Assembly (NCBI GenBank): GCA_955651735.1
Contig: CATPAM010000053.1
Span: forward strand, 1-6,492
Source: Candidatus Acidiferrales bacterium
Lineage (GTDB): Bacteria; Acidobacteriota; Terriglobia; Acidiferrales; UBA7541
Direction of reading: 5' to 3'
Length of the DNA: 6,492 nucleotides
Shown here: positions 1 to 6,492 of the stretch, in pieces
Numbering within the stretch: the stretch's first letter is position 1
Layout of the letters: each line of letters starts with the position of its first letter
Program-made: the position numbers and the translations under genes
The notes under the pieces: model-generated
The model's database searches: none
Told to the model about the DNA's origin: nothing
The model's input: only the letters and a program-made list of their open reading frames with translations

Positions 1-2
1 AT

Positions 3-2402
3 CCCGGCTTCACCCTCGTCGCGGTCCTTACACTGGCCCTCGGCATCGGCGCCAACAGCGCCATCTTCTCCGTCGTCAACGGCGTGCTCCTCAATCCGTT
101 GCCCTATCCCCATCCGGAGCAGCTCGTCACGCTGCACGAGAGCAAGCCCAACTTCGAATTCGGCTCCATCTCTTATCCTAATTTTCGCGACTGGCAAAAA
201 GACAATCGCACTTTTTCCTCGATGGCCATCTCTCGCCGCATTGCCTTCAGCCTCACCGGCGTTGGCGAAGCCGAGCAGGTGCGCGCGCGCTTCATCTCCT
301 CGGATTTTTTCTCGACGGTGGGTGTAAACCCGGTTCTCGGGCGCGACCTCGCGCCAGGCGAAGACGAGATCGGCGCTGCCCCCCTCGCGCTGATCAGCGC
401 AGGTTTCTGGAAGCGCAAGTTCGGTTCTTCGCCGGATGTACTCGGGAAGAGCCTCACCTTGGACGGAAGGAGCTACACCATCGTCGGCGTTGTTCCCGCG
501 AATTTCGATCTGTTTCTCAGAAGCCTCCAGGTCGCGGAAATCTATGTGCCGATTGGACAGTGGAACAATCCTATGCTTCCCAAACGCGGCGCGGGACTCG
601 GCTTCCACGGCATCGCCAGGCTCAAGCCCGGCGTCAGCATCGAACAAGCCCGCGCGGACATGAGCGAAGTCACGCGCAACTTGACGGCGGCTTATCCGGA
701 CGATGATAAAGGCGTCGGCGCGAGCTTGATTCCGCTCAAACAAGATATGCTCGGCGATGTTCAGCCGATTTTGCTGGTGCTTTCCGCGGCGGTAGCGTTC
801 GTGCTCCTGATCGCCTGCGTGAATGTTGCCAATCTTCTGCTCGCGCGCTCCACCGGCCGCAGCCGCGAATTCGCGATTCGCAGCACGCTCGGCGCAGGCC
901 AGGGACGAATTCTCCGCCAGCTTCTCACCGAAAGCATCTTGCTCGCGCTCGCGGGTGGCGCGCTTGGCTTCGCGCTCGCCCAGTGGGGGACGCAAGCCGC
1001 GCTCAAACATCTTCCCGCCGATCTGCCCCGCGCCGCGGGCATCGGTCTCGATGCGCGGGTCCTGATTTTTACGGCACTCGTCTCGCTGCTGGCCGGGACG
1101 CTGTTTGGCCTGGCGCCGGCGCTGAAGACGCGCACTCCCCAATTGCACCACACCTTAAAGGAAGGTGCCCGCGGCGCAAGCGCTACACGCCATCGAGCGC
1201 AGTCCGTTTTTGTGGTCGTGGAGATGGCCATGGCCCTGGTGCTGCTCATCGGCGCGGGCCTCATGATTCGCACCATGACGCACTTGTGGAACGTCAATCC
1301 CGGCTTTCGCCCCGAAAACGTGATGACCTTCGGTATCTCGCTGCCTCCCTCGATGATGAACGCGAGCCCGGAGGCCATCCGCGCCGCCGTTCGCGAACTC
1401 GACGCGCGGCTTGCCGCGACGCCCGGCGTTGCGGCCATGGCGCAAACCTGGGAATCGCTTCCCCTTGGCAGCGACGATGAAAAGGTTTTTTGGTTCGATG
1501 GCCAGCCCAAACCCGCGAGCCTGAACGATATGAATTGGACGATCGATTACGTTGTCGGGCCCGGCTACCTCCAGACCATGGGCATCCCGCTGCAGCGTGG
1601 CCGTTTTTTTACCGCGCAGGACAATGAACGCGCTCGGCTGGTCGTCGTGATCGACGATGTCTTCGCGCGAAAATATTTTGGAGGTGAGAATCCTCTCGGC
1701 AAGGGCATCGTCTTTAGCGACATCGGGAAACGCTCCGAAATCGTCGGCGTGGTCGGCCATGTCAACCAGTGGGGCCTCGACTCCGACGACACCCAGCAGC
1801 TTCGCGCCCAGGTCTATATTCCCTGCATGCAGATGCCGGACGCTTATATGGCCATGGTGCCCAGCGGCATCGGCGTCGTGGTGCGCGCCTCCAACAACAC
1901 CTCCGGCCTTCTCGATTCCATCCGCAGCACCAGCCGGCAGATGAGTGGCCAGCAAATCATCTACGGCGTGCAGACCATGGACCAGATCATCGCCGATTCC
2001 CTCGCCGCTCGCCGCTTCTCCATGATTCTGCTCGGCATCTTCGCCGCGCTCGCGCTTCTACTCTCCAGCGTTGGCATCTACGGCGTCATTTCCTATCTGG
2101 TCGGCCAGCGCACGCAGGAAATAGGCATTCGCGTGGCTCTCGGCGCGCGGCGCTGGGACGTTTTGCGCCTTGTCCTCGGCCACAGCGTGCAGATGGCGGT
2201 CGTCGGTGTACTCATTGGCGTCGCCGCTTCTCTCGCGCTCACGCGCCTCATGGACAAAATGCTCTACGGCGTCAGCGCCACCGACCCCATCACATTCCTC
2301 GCCGTGGCCGTCATCTTGACCTGCGTCGCGCTGGCCGCCAGCTACATCCCTGCGCGCCGCGCCATGCGCGTCGATCCCATCGTTGCGCTGCGTTACGAAT
2401 AA
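3..2402 (+). CDS. ADOP/MacB-FtsX family ABC permease A, 5' end missing
   Basis: This is the 3' 800 codons of an inner-membrane ABC-exporter permease. The frame is open from the first base, and bases 1-2 finish an earlier codon. Counting residue 1 at position 3, I see a first membrane segment at about 3-28 (ending in [16 protein letters not shown]), a periplasmic MacB-like domain at about 45-245, membrane segments near 254-281, 310-328, 352-372 and 402-423, a second periplasmic domain at about 430-660, and three more segments near 672-699, 723-747 and 764-782. Cytoplasmic coupling-type motifs follow each half ([12 protein letters not shown] near 288-299; [11 protein letters not shown] near 705-715). 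The C-terminus is [17 protein letters not shown], typical of the family. No Walker A or ABC signature is present, so it is a permease without its own ATPase. The GTG at 84 lies inside the first membrane segment and is not the start. By comparison with the two downstream paralogues, about 24 to 84 residues are missing upstream. Substrate unknown. Confidence 0.9.
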   Translation, partial: PGFTLVAVLTLALGIGANSAIFSVVNGVLLNPLPYPHPEQLVTLHESKPNFEFGSISYPNFRDWQKDNRTFSSMAISRRIAFSLTGVGEAEQVRARFISSDFFSTVGVNPVLGRDLAPGEDEIGAAPLALISAGFWKRKFGSSPDVLGKSLTLDGRSYTIVGVVPANFDLFLRSLQVAEIYVPIGQWNNPMLPKRGAGLGFHGIARLKPGVSIEQARADMSEVTRNLTAAYPDDDKGVGASLIPLKQDMLGDVQPILLVLSAAVAFVLLIACVNVANLLLARSTGRSREFAIRSTLGAGQGRILRQLLTESILLALAGGALGFALAQWGTQAALKHLPADLPRAAGIGLDARVLIFTALVSLLAGTLFGLAPALKTRTPQLHHTLKEGARGASATRHRAQSVFVVVEMAMALVLLIGAGLMIRTMTHLWNVNPGFRPENVMTFGISLPPSMMNASPEAIRAAVRELDARLAATPGVAAMAQTWESLPLGSDDEKVFWFDGQPKPASLNDMNWTIDYVVGPGYLQTMGIPLQRGRFFTAQDNERARLVVVIDDVFARKYFGGENPLGKGIVFSDIGKRSEIVGVVGHVNQWGLDSDDTQQLRAQVYIPCMQMPDAYMAMVPSGIGVVVRASNNTSGLLDSIRSTSRQMSGQQIIYGVQTMDQIIADSLAARRFSMILLGIFAALALLLSSVGIYGVISYLVGQRTQEIGIRVALGARRWDVLRLVLGHSVQMAVVGVLIGVAASLALTRLMDKMLYGVSATDPITFLAVAVILTCVALAASYIPARRAMRVDPIVALRYE

Positions 2403-2407
2403 GGAGG
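2401..2407 (+). promoter_or_regulatory. Ribosome binding site of permease B (AAGGAGG)
   Basis: A near-perfect Shine-Dalgarno AAGGAGG sits 6 bases before the GTG at 2414. Its first two bases are the last two of the TAA stop of permease A. The site decides the start of B: the reading frame is open far upstream inside gene A (to 1769), but only this GTG has a ribosome site and begins the conserved family N-terminus. The overlap of stop and ribosome site suggests translational coupling of A and B. Confidence 0.85.
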
Positions 2408-2413
2408 CCGACC

Positions 2414-5035
2414 GTGAAGCTCCCGTTGTGGCAACGATCCCGACAGCAAGCGCAACTCGAGCAGGAAATCCAGTCTCATTTGCAAATGGCCGCAAGCGAC
2501 CGCATCGAGCGCGGCGAATCGCCAACGCAAGCCCAGCGCGCCGCGCGGCAGGAATTCGGCAATGTCGCGCTCGTGCAACACGTCACACGCGACCAATGGG
2601 GCTCGCGCTGGCTCGAAGAATTGCTGCAAGACCTGCGCTACGGCGCGCGCATGCTGCGCAAGAATCCCGGCTTCACCTTCGTCGCTGTCCTGACGCTGGC
2701 CCTCGGCATCGGCGCCAACACCGCTATCTTCAGCCTGGTGAACGGCATTCTGCTTCGTCCTCTTCCCTACGATCAGCCCGATCGTTTGATTCAGGTCACG
2801 GGTTTCTATCCCAAAGGCGCATTCGCCGCCATGCGTTCCCGGATGCGGAGCATGGACGTGGCTGCATACGTCGAAGGTTACGAGTTCAACCTTACCGGCA
2901 AAGGCGTTCCCCTGCGCCTCACCGCAACGCTCGTCTCCGCTGATCTTTTCTCCGTTCTCGGGACATCCGCGGAAATGGGACGAAGCTTCCGTTCAGGGGA
3001 AGACCTCGCAACGCAGAATAATTATGTCGTTCTAAGTCATCATCTTTTTCAGCAGCGCTTTGCGTCCGATCCGTCCGTCATCGGGCAGAGGATCAACCTC
3101 GATGGCATGCAACGCCAAATCGTCGGCGTGATGCCCGCCGGCTTTCGATTCCCTTCGCCGCAAACAGACCTGTGGATTCCGCTCGACATTGATCCCCGCA
3201 ACACGGTCAGCTATTGGGCCGGCGACTTTATGCCGGTGATCGGTCGGCTGCGCCCCGGCGCATCCCTGGCGCAGGCCGGCGCGGAGATTCGTCTGTTCCA
3301 ATCGCACGTGTTTTCCCTGTTTCCCTGGCCGATGCCGGCAAGCTGGAATGCTGGTGTCAGCGTGGTCTCGTTGCGTGACGGGCTGGTTAGCGATCTTCGC
3401 ACGCGCTTGTTGATTCTGTTGGTTGCCGTCGTGCTTGTTCTTCTAATCGCCTGCGCGAATGTGGCCAATCTCAGTCTTTCCCGCGCCGCTGTTCGTGGAA
3501 GAGAAATCGCCCTTCGCGTTTCGCTCGGCGCCGCGCGCAGCCGGGTTGTGCGGCAACTCATTACGGAAAGCGTTCTGATGTCCACACTCGGTGGAGCGCT
3601 GGGACTAATGCTTGCCGCCGGTGGTTTGTCTCTGCTGAAGTCCATGCTTCCCGCGGACACGCCGCGCCTTTCGGACGTAACACTGGAGTGGCGCGTGCTC
3701 CTCTTCGCCGCGGCCTTGGCGATCCTTACGGGAATCATCTCCGGCACCGCGCCCGCGCTTCACATTTCGCGCACGGAGCTCACGGAAACTCTGAAGGCCG
3801 GCAGCCGCGGCACAACGCATTCGGCAAGCCACGCTCTGCGTCGCGCCCTGGTGGTAGGCGAACTAGGTCTCGCGGTGTTGCTCGTCTGCGGCGCAGGACT
3901 GCTGATTCAAAGCCTTTGGGCCCTATCGCACGTCGATCCCGGCTTTCGCTCCGAAAACGTGCTGACCGCGCGCGTCACGCCCAACGAATCCTTCTGCAAC
4001 GAGCCCGGCCGCTGCTTCGCCTTCTATGGCGACCTCGTACGTCAGGTTCGCTCGCTTCCAGGCGTCACGAACTCCGCGCTAATCAACACGCTTCCCCTCG
4101 CAGGAAGGGTCCAGAAGCGTTCCGTCAACATCGAAAACTATGTCCCCGCTCTTTCAGCGCCTGAGCCGCTCCTGTGGATGAACGCGGTCTCTCCCGGTTA
4201 TTTCCCAGCCATGCGCATCCCGCTTCTGCGCGGCCACGAATTCGCCGAGACGGACACTTCTGGAAATTCGCGCGTAGCCATTCTCAGCGCGGACACTGCG
4301 CGTCGTTTTTTTCCAAACCAGGATGCTGTTGGAAGGCACATCCGTCTACTGGGACAAAAAGAATGGTGCACCATCATTGGCGTCGCCGCCGACGTGCGCG
4401 GCTACGATCTGCGCCAAAGCGTTCCGCAATGGTTGGACGGCACGGTGTATCTCCCCTACGGGCCGGGAGCCAGCCTGGAAGACGGACACGTCCCCGCCGA
4501 AATGACTCTGGTCATTCGCTCAGCGGGAAACCAACTGCAATTGGAAGAAGCGCTCCGCACGCTCGCATCGTCTTTGAACGAAGACACACCCATCGCGGAA
4601 CTAAAGCCCATGCCGCTGATCCTGTCCGGCGCCACGTCCGCCCCCCGCGCCCTCACCTCGCTCTTCAGCGCCTTTGCGGCCCTTGCTCTCATCCTCGGCA
4701 TCGTGGGCATCTACGGGGTCATCTCGTTCTTCGTAGGCCAGCGCGCCCAGGAAATCGGCGTGCGCATGGCCCTCGGCGCGCAGCCCCGTGACGTTCTCAA
4801 GCTGGTTATACGCGCAGGGCTGTCCCTCACACTCATCGGTGTGGCCGTTGGACTTGCCGCTGCCTTCGCGCTCACCCGTTTTCTGGGCAGCCTGCTCTAT
4901 GGCGTGGGCGCCACGGACCCGCTGAATTTCGCCGCCGTGGCCGTGCTGTTCGCCATCGTGGCTCTCGCGGCGTGCTACATTCCGGCGCGGCGCGCGATGC
5001 GTGTCGATCCCATCATCGCCTTACGTTACGAATAA
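2414..5035 (+). CDS. ADOP family duplicated ABC permease B, complete (873 aa)
   Basis: This is a full-length duplicated FtsX/MacB-type permease of the inner membrane. Residues 1-84 form a soluble, helical, charged prefix ([24 protein letters not shown], then [23 protein letters not shown]), typical of many acidobacterial members. Membrane segments follow near 86-110, 331-355, 384-406, 427-447, 476-499, 746-772, 798-821 and 838-855. Periplasmic domains lie at about 112-330 and 500-745. Coupling-type motifs [12 protein letters not shown] (363-374) and [12 protein letters not shown] (779-790) follow the second and sixth segments, and the C-terminus is [17 protein letters not shown]. There is no ATPase motif. 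Length fits the family. The GTG start at 2414 is chosen for its AAGGAGG and because the residues encoded further upstream are Arg/His-rich shadow sequence of gene A. It lies 11 bases after A, in the same unit. An unusual CX5C (C528, C534) sits just after the fifth membrane segment. Substrate and ATPase partner unknown. Confidence 0.93.
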   Translation: MKLPLWQRSRQQAQLEQEIQSHLQMAASDRIERGESPTQAQRAARQEFGNVALVQHVTRDQWGSRWLEELLQDLRYGARMLRKNPGFTFVAVLTLALGIGANTAIFSLVNGILLRPLPYDQPDRLIQVTGFYPKGAFAAMRSRMRSMDVAAYVEGYEFNLTGKGVPLRLTATLVSADLFSVLGTSAEMGRSFRSGEDLATQNNYVVLSHHLFQQRFASDPSVIGQRINLDGMQRQIVGVMPAGFRFPSPQTDLWIPLDIDPRNTVSYWAGDFMPVIGRLRPGASLAQAGAEIRLFQSHVFSLFPWPMPASWNAGVSVVSLRDGLVSDLRTRLLILLVAVVLVLLIACANVANLSLSRAAVRGREIALRVSLGAARSRVVRQLITESVLMSTLGGALGLMLAAGGLSLLKSMLPADTPRLSDVTLEWRVLLFAAALAILTGIISGTAPALHISRTELTETLKAGSRGTTHSASHALRRALVVGELGLAVLLVCGAGLLIQSLWALSHVDPGFRSENVLTARVTPNESFCNEPGRCFAFYGDLVRQVRSLPGVTNSALINTLPLAGRVQKRSVNIENYVPALSAPEPLLWMNAVSPGYFPAMRIPLLRGHEFAETDTSGNSRVAILSADTARRFFPNQDAVGRHIRLLGQKEWCTIIGVAADVRGYDLRQSVPQWLDGTVYLPYGPGASLEDGHVPAEMTLVIRSAGNQLQLEEALRTLASSLNEDTPIAELKPMPLILSGATSAPRALTSLFSAFAALALILGIVGIYGVISFFVGQRAQEIGVRMALGAQPRDVLKLVIRAGLSLTLIGVAVGLAAAFALTRFLGSLLYGVGATDPLNFAAVAVLFAIVALAACYIPARRAMRVDPIIALRYE

Positions 5036-5193
5036 ATTTGCTAAATTTCGTCTCCCCCGATTGAACTATTTTGCTTGCCGATCCGTCTTACGGCATAGCA
5101 GACGTGACTTGTAATCCGCTTTGCGCTACGGTACGGAAACGTTGCGTGGCGTCCTGTGCGAATGGCTAGTCTGACCGAGGAGGTAGCGCGGAC
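5036..5193 (+). other. Non-coding gap between permeases B and C
   Basis: This 158-base gap has no plausible gene. Just after the stop of B there is AAATTT-GCT-AAATTT (5034-5048), a weak AT-only inverted and direct repeat, and CCGT-CTT-ACGG (5083-5093) is a 4-bp hairpin. Neither has the GC-rich stem plus T-run of an intrinsic terminator. TGTAAT at 5110-5115 resembles a -10 box (5 of 6) but has no good -35 at 16-18 bases. TTGAAC (5061-5066) and TTGCTT (5071-5076) resemble -35 boxes without a convincing -10. The gap is long enough for C to have its own promoter, but I cannot place one. Confidence 0.6.
5177..5184 (+). promoter_or_regulatory. Ribosome binding site of permease C (GAGGAGGT)
   Basis: A strong Shine-Dalgarno GAGGAGGT lies 9 bases before the ATG at 5194. 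An in-frame TAG at 5167-5169 with no start codon in between makes 5194 the only possible upstream-most start. Confidence 0.8.
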
Positions 5194-6450
5194 ATGAGAA
5201 TCCTGGCTCTGTTCGAGACGATCTCGTTGGATGTGCGCATCGCGATTCGCAGTCTCCTGAAGAATCCCGGTTTCCTGGTCGTAGTCATTTTGTCGCTGGC
5301 CCTAGGAATCGCGGCCAACAGCACAATCTTCAGCGTTGTAGACACCCTGCTGTACCGACCATTGCCTTATCCCCAAGCGGATAAGCTCGTGGTCATTTGG
5401 GAGACGGAACAAGCGCACCCGGACCAACGCAATGCTCCGCCCATCGCGCAACAGGTCGACTGGAACAAGCAGAATCATGCCTTTGAAGACATCGCCCTGA
5501 TCAGCTTCAACGACACGGCTAGCGTTTCCGGACTCGGCGAGCCGCGCCCGCTTCGCACCCAATACGTGACTCCGAATCTTTTCAGTTTGCTCGGAGCGAA
5601 GCCGATTATGGGGCGAGTTTTTCTGGCCACCGAAGCGCAAGACAAAGCTCAGACCATTGTGATCAGCTATGAGTTCTGGAAGCGCGAACTCAACAGCGAT
5701 CCCCAGGTGCTGGGCAAAAGCTTCTCCATCGAGGGCGTGGTTTCGACGATTGTCGGAGTCATGCAGCCCCGCTTCTCTCCCTTTTTTGGCGGCCGCCTCG
5801 ACCTGTGGGTTCCTATCAATCCGGAGAGCAGCCGCTATTCGACGCGCATCGATCATTGGCTGATGCCCGTCGCGCGCTTGAAGCCGGGCGTCACTCTCGC
5901 GCAGGCGCAAACGGAAATGGACGTGATCTCGCGCCGCCTGGAGCAGGAATACTCGGCGACCAATAAAGGCACCGGCGCGATAGTTCTTCCGTTGCACGAC
6001 GATCTTTTCCGCTTCGCCGGACCAGCGCTCTATCCGCTCTTCGGCGCGGTAGCGTTTGTCTTGCTCATTGCCTGCGTCAACGTCGCTAACCTCTTGCAGT
6101 TCCGCACCGAGACGCGCCGCAAAGAGTATGCACTGCGTTCTTCTCTTGGGGCCGGGCGGCGCCGGTTGATTCAGCAGTTGCTGACGGAAAGCGGGCTTTT
6201 GGCGCTTTCCGGAGGTTTGTTGGGCACGGCCTTGACCTATGGCGGAATCAAACTGCTCGTTGCGCTGGCCGGAGAGTTTCCGAACGCAGCCGACGTCGGC
6301 GTCGATGGCCGCGTGCTGCTGTTTACGCTGGCAATCTCGTTGCTGACCAGTCTGATCTTCGGTCTGGCTCCGGCCCTGCAAGCTTCCAAGCCCGACCTCA
6401 ACGAAGCACTCAAAGAAGGCAGTCGCGGTTCGACGGGCGGCGCCGGTTGA
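5194..6450 (+). CDS. MacB/FtsX family ABC permease C, N-terminal half; 3' end broken by a repeat
   Basis: This is the third permease of the same superfamily, represented only by its first half. It lacks the long soluble prefix of B and begins with a short segment, MRILALFETISLDVRIAIRS, running into LLKNPGF and the first membrane segment (about 25-48, with ALGIAANSTIFSVVD). A periplasmic MacB-like domain covers about 55-275. Further membrane segments lie near 278-302, 331-349 and 373-393, with the coupling-type stretch RRKEYALRSSLGAGRRRLIQQLL at 308-330. LAPALQASKPDLNEALKEGSRGSTGG (391-416) is where family members normally continue into the second half. Here the frame instead ends at TGA 6448-6450, inside a 59-base exact copy of an earlier part of the same gene that starts in codon 414. 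I infer that the true gene continues for about 400 more residues. The start is fixed by an in-frame stop at 5167 and a good ribosome site. Substrate unknown. Confidence 0.85.
   Translation: MRILALFETISLDVRIAIRSLLKNPGFLVVVILSLALGIAANSTIFSVVDTLLYRPLPYPQADKLVVIWETEQAHPDQRNAPPIAQQVDWNKQNHAFEDIALISFNDTASVSGLGEPRPLRTQYVTPNLFSLLGAKPIMGRVFLATEAQDKAQTIVISYEFWKRELNSDPQVLGKSFSIEGVVSTIVGVMQPRFSPFFGGRLDLWVPINPESSRYSTRIDHWLMPVARLKPGVTLAQAQTEMDVISRRLEQEYSATNKGTGAIVLPLHDDLFRFAGPALYPLFGAVAFVLLIACVNVANLLQFRTETRRKEYALRSSLGAGRRRLIQQLLTESGLLALSGGLLGTALTYGGIKLLVALAGEFPNAADVGVDGRVLLFTLAISLLTSLIFGLAPALQASKPDLNEALKEGSRGSTGGAG
6153..6211 (+). repeat. 59-bp direct repeat, copy 1 (inside permease C)
   Basis: This is the native copy. 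It encodes, in frame, the segment starting at about residue 321 (RRRLIQQLLTESGLLALS), a normal family motif next to a membrane helix. An exact copy occurs 281 bases downstream. The base before the repeat differs between copies (C at 6152, A at 6433), which defines the left edge. The right edge is undefined because copy 2 runs to the end of the window. Confidence 0.95.
6185..6211 (+). repeat. 9-bp perfect inverted repeat (potential hairpin)
   Basis: CGGAAAGCG (6185-6193) and CGCTTTCCG (6203-6211) are perfect reverse complements around a 9-base loop, GGCTTTTGG. The structure lies within coding sequence and has no T-run after it, so it is not a convincing terminator. It recurs at 6466-6492 as part of the 59-bp repeat, and its last base is the last base of the window. 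Confidence 0.6.
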
Positions 6451-6492
6451 TTCAGCAGTTGCTGACGGAAAGCGGGCTTTTGGCGCTTTCCG
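6434..6492 (+). repeat. 59-bp direct repeat, copy 2 (window end)
   Basis: This is an exact copy of 6153-6211 running to the last base of the window. The offset of 281 bases is not a multiple of three, so the copy is read in the wrong frame and produces the TGA at 6448-6450. The junction falls within a GC-rich stretch (GGTTCGA followed by CGGGCGGCGCC). A normal family sequence after SRGSTGG could resemble copy 1 there, giving a short homology for a misjoin. It is either an assembly error or the start of a 281-bp tandem duplication. Confidence 0.95.

Noticed and set aside
84..86. GTG at 84 as the start of permease A
   Set aside because: It falls within the first membrane helix motif, and the frame is open and conserved from position 3, so the true start is outside the window.
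1155..1955. 266-residue open frame on the minus strand opposite permease A
   Set aside because: Its composition is dominated by His, Asp, Gly and Ala, typical of the antisense of Val/Leu/Ala-rich membrane protein codons; it has no domain and no ribosome site that I could see.
1769..2413. Upstream extension of permease B's frame into gene A, giving a 1088-residue protein
   Set aside because: The extra residues are Arg/His/Pro-rich shadow of gene A's well-conserved frame, and a strong ribosome site plus the family N-terminus place the start at 2414.
5034..5093. Transcription terminator after permease B
   Set aside because: Only an AT-only 6-base repeat and a 4-bp hairpin are present, with no T-run.
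6185..6211. Hairpin as an intragenic terminator
   Set aside because: No T-run follows, and it lies in conserved coding sequence for a membrane helix region.
5302..6381. 359-residue open frame on the minus strand opposite permease C
   Set aside because: It lies wholly antisense to a clear family gene, has an Arg/Gln/Asp-rich low-sense composition and no recognisable domain. Long antisense frames are expected in GC-rich coding DNA.
6448..6450. TGA as the natural end of a half-length permease
   Set aside because: The stop is created only by the out-of-frame copy of 6153-6211; the protein is in normal family register up to about residue 413.
1..6492. CRISPR array, tRNA/rRNA, transposase, phage or defence genes
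   Set aside because: No spaced repeat array, structured RNA motif, integrase/transposase motif or known defence domain was seen on either strand; nearly all of the window is explained by three permeases.

Overview
The window is GC-rich, gene-dense bacterial DNA with every supported gene on the + strand. It holds three consecutive large ABC-exporter permeases of the FtsX/MacB class. Two of them show a duplicated, roughly 800-residue architecture with no ATPase domain. This matches the family known as the acidobacterial duplicated orphan permeases (ADOP), which is greatly expanded in soil Acidobacteriota. The family and the base composition together suggest an acidobacterium, probably from soil or sediment. 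That is an inference from family distribution; no taxonomic marker gene is present.

Layout: (1) positions 3-2402 carry permease A, cut at its 5' end by the window edge. (2) Positions 2414-5035 carry permease B, complete at 873 aa. It starts at a GTG 11 bases after the stop of A, with a strong AAGGAGG whose first bases are the end of A's stop codon, so A and B look like one translationally coupled unit. (3) Positions 5036-5193 are a 158-base non-coding gap with no convincing terminator or promoter. (4) Positions 5194-6450 carry the N-terminal half of permease C. Its reading frame ends at a TGA because the last 59 bases of the window exactly repeat 6153-6211 out of frame. This is either an assembly artefact or a 281-bp tandem duplication, so the stop should not be taken as the natural end of the gene.

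How the genes may work together: each full permease has eight predicted membrane segments, arranged as two MacB-type halves with a large periplasmic domain in each. No nucleotide-binding subunit is encoded here, so energy would have to come from an ATPase supplied in trans, or the proteins do something other than classical transport. A and B keep nearly identical cytoplasmic and C-terminal motifs but have very different periplasmic domains. This suggests a shared cytoplasmic partner and different periplasmic ligands or partners. I found no CRISPR array, RNA gene, transposase, phage gene or defence system. The most notable items are the terminal repeat, the architectural differences among the paralogues, and the lack of an ATPase.
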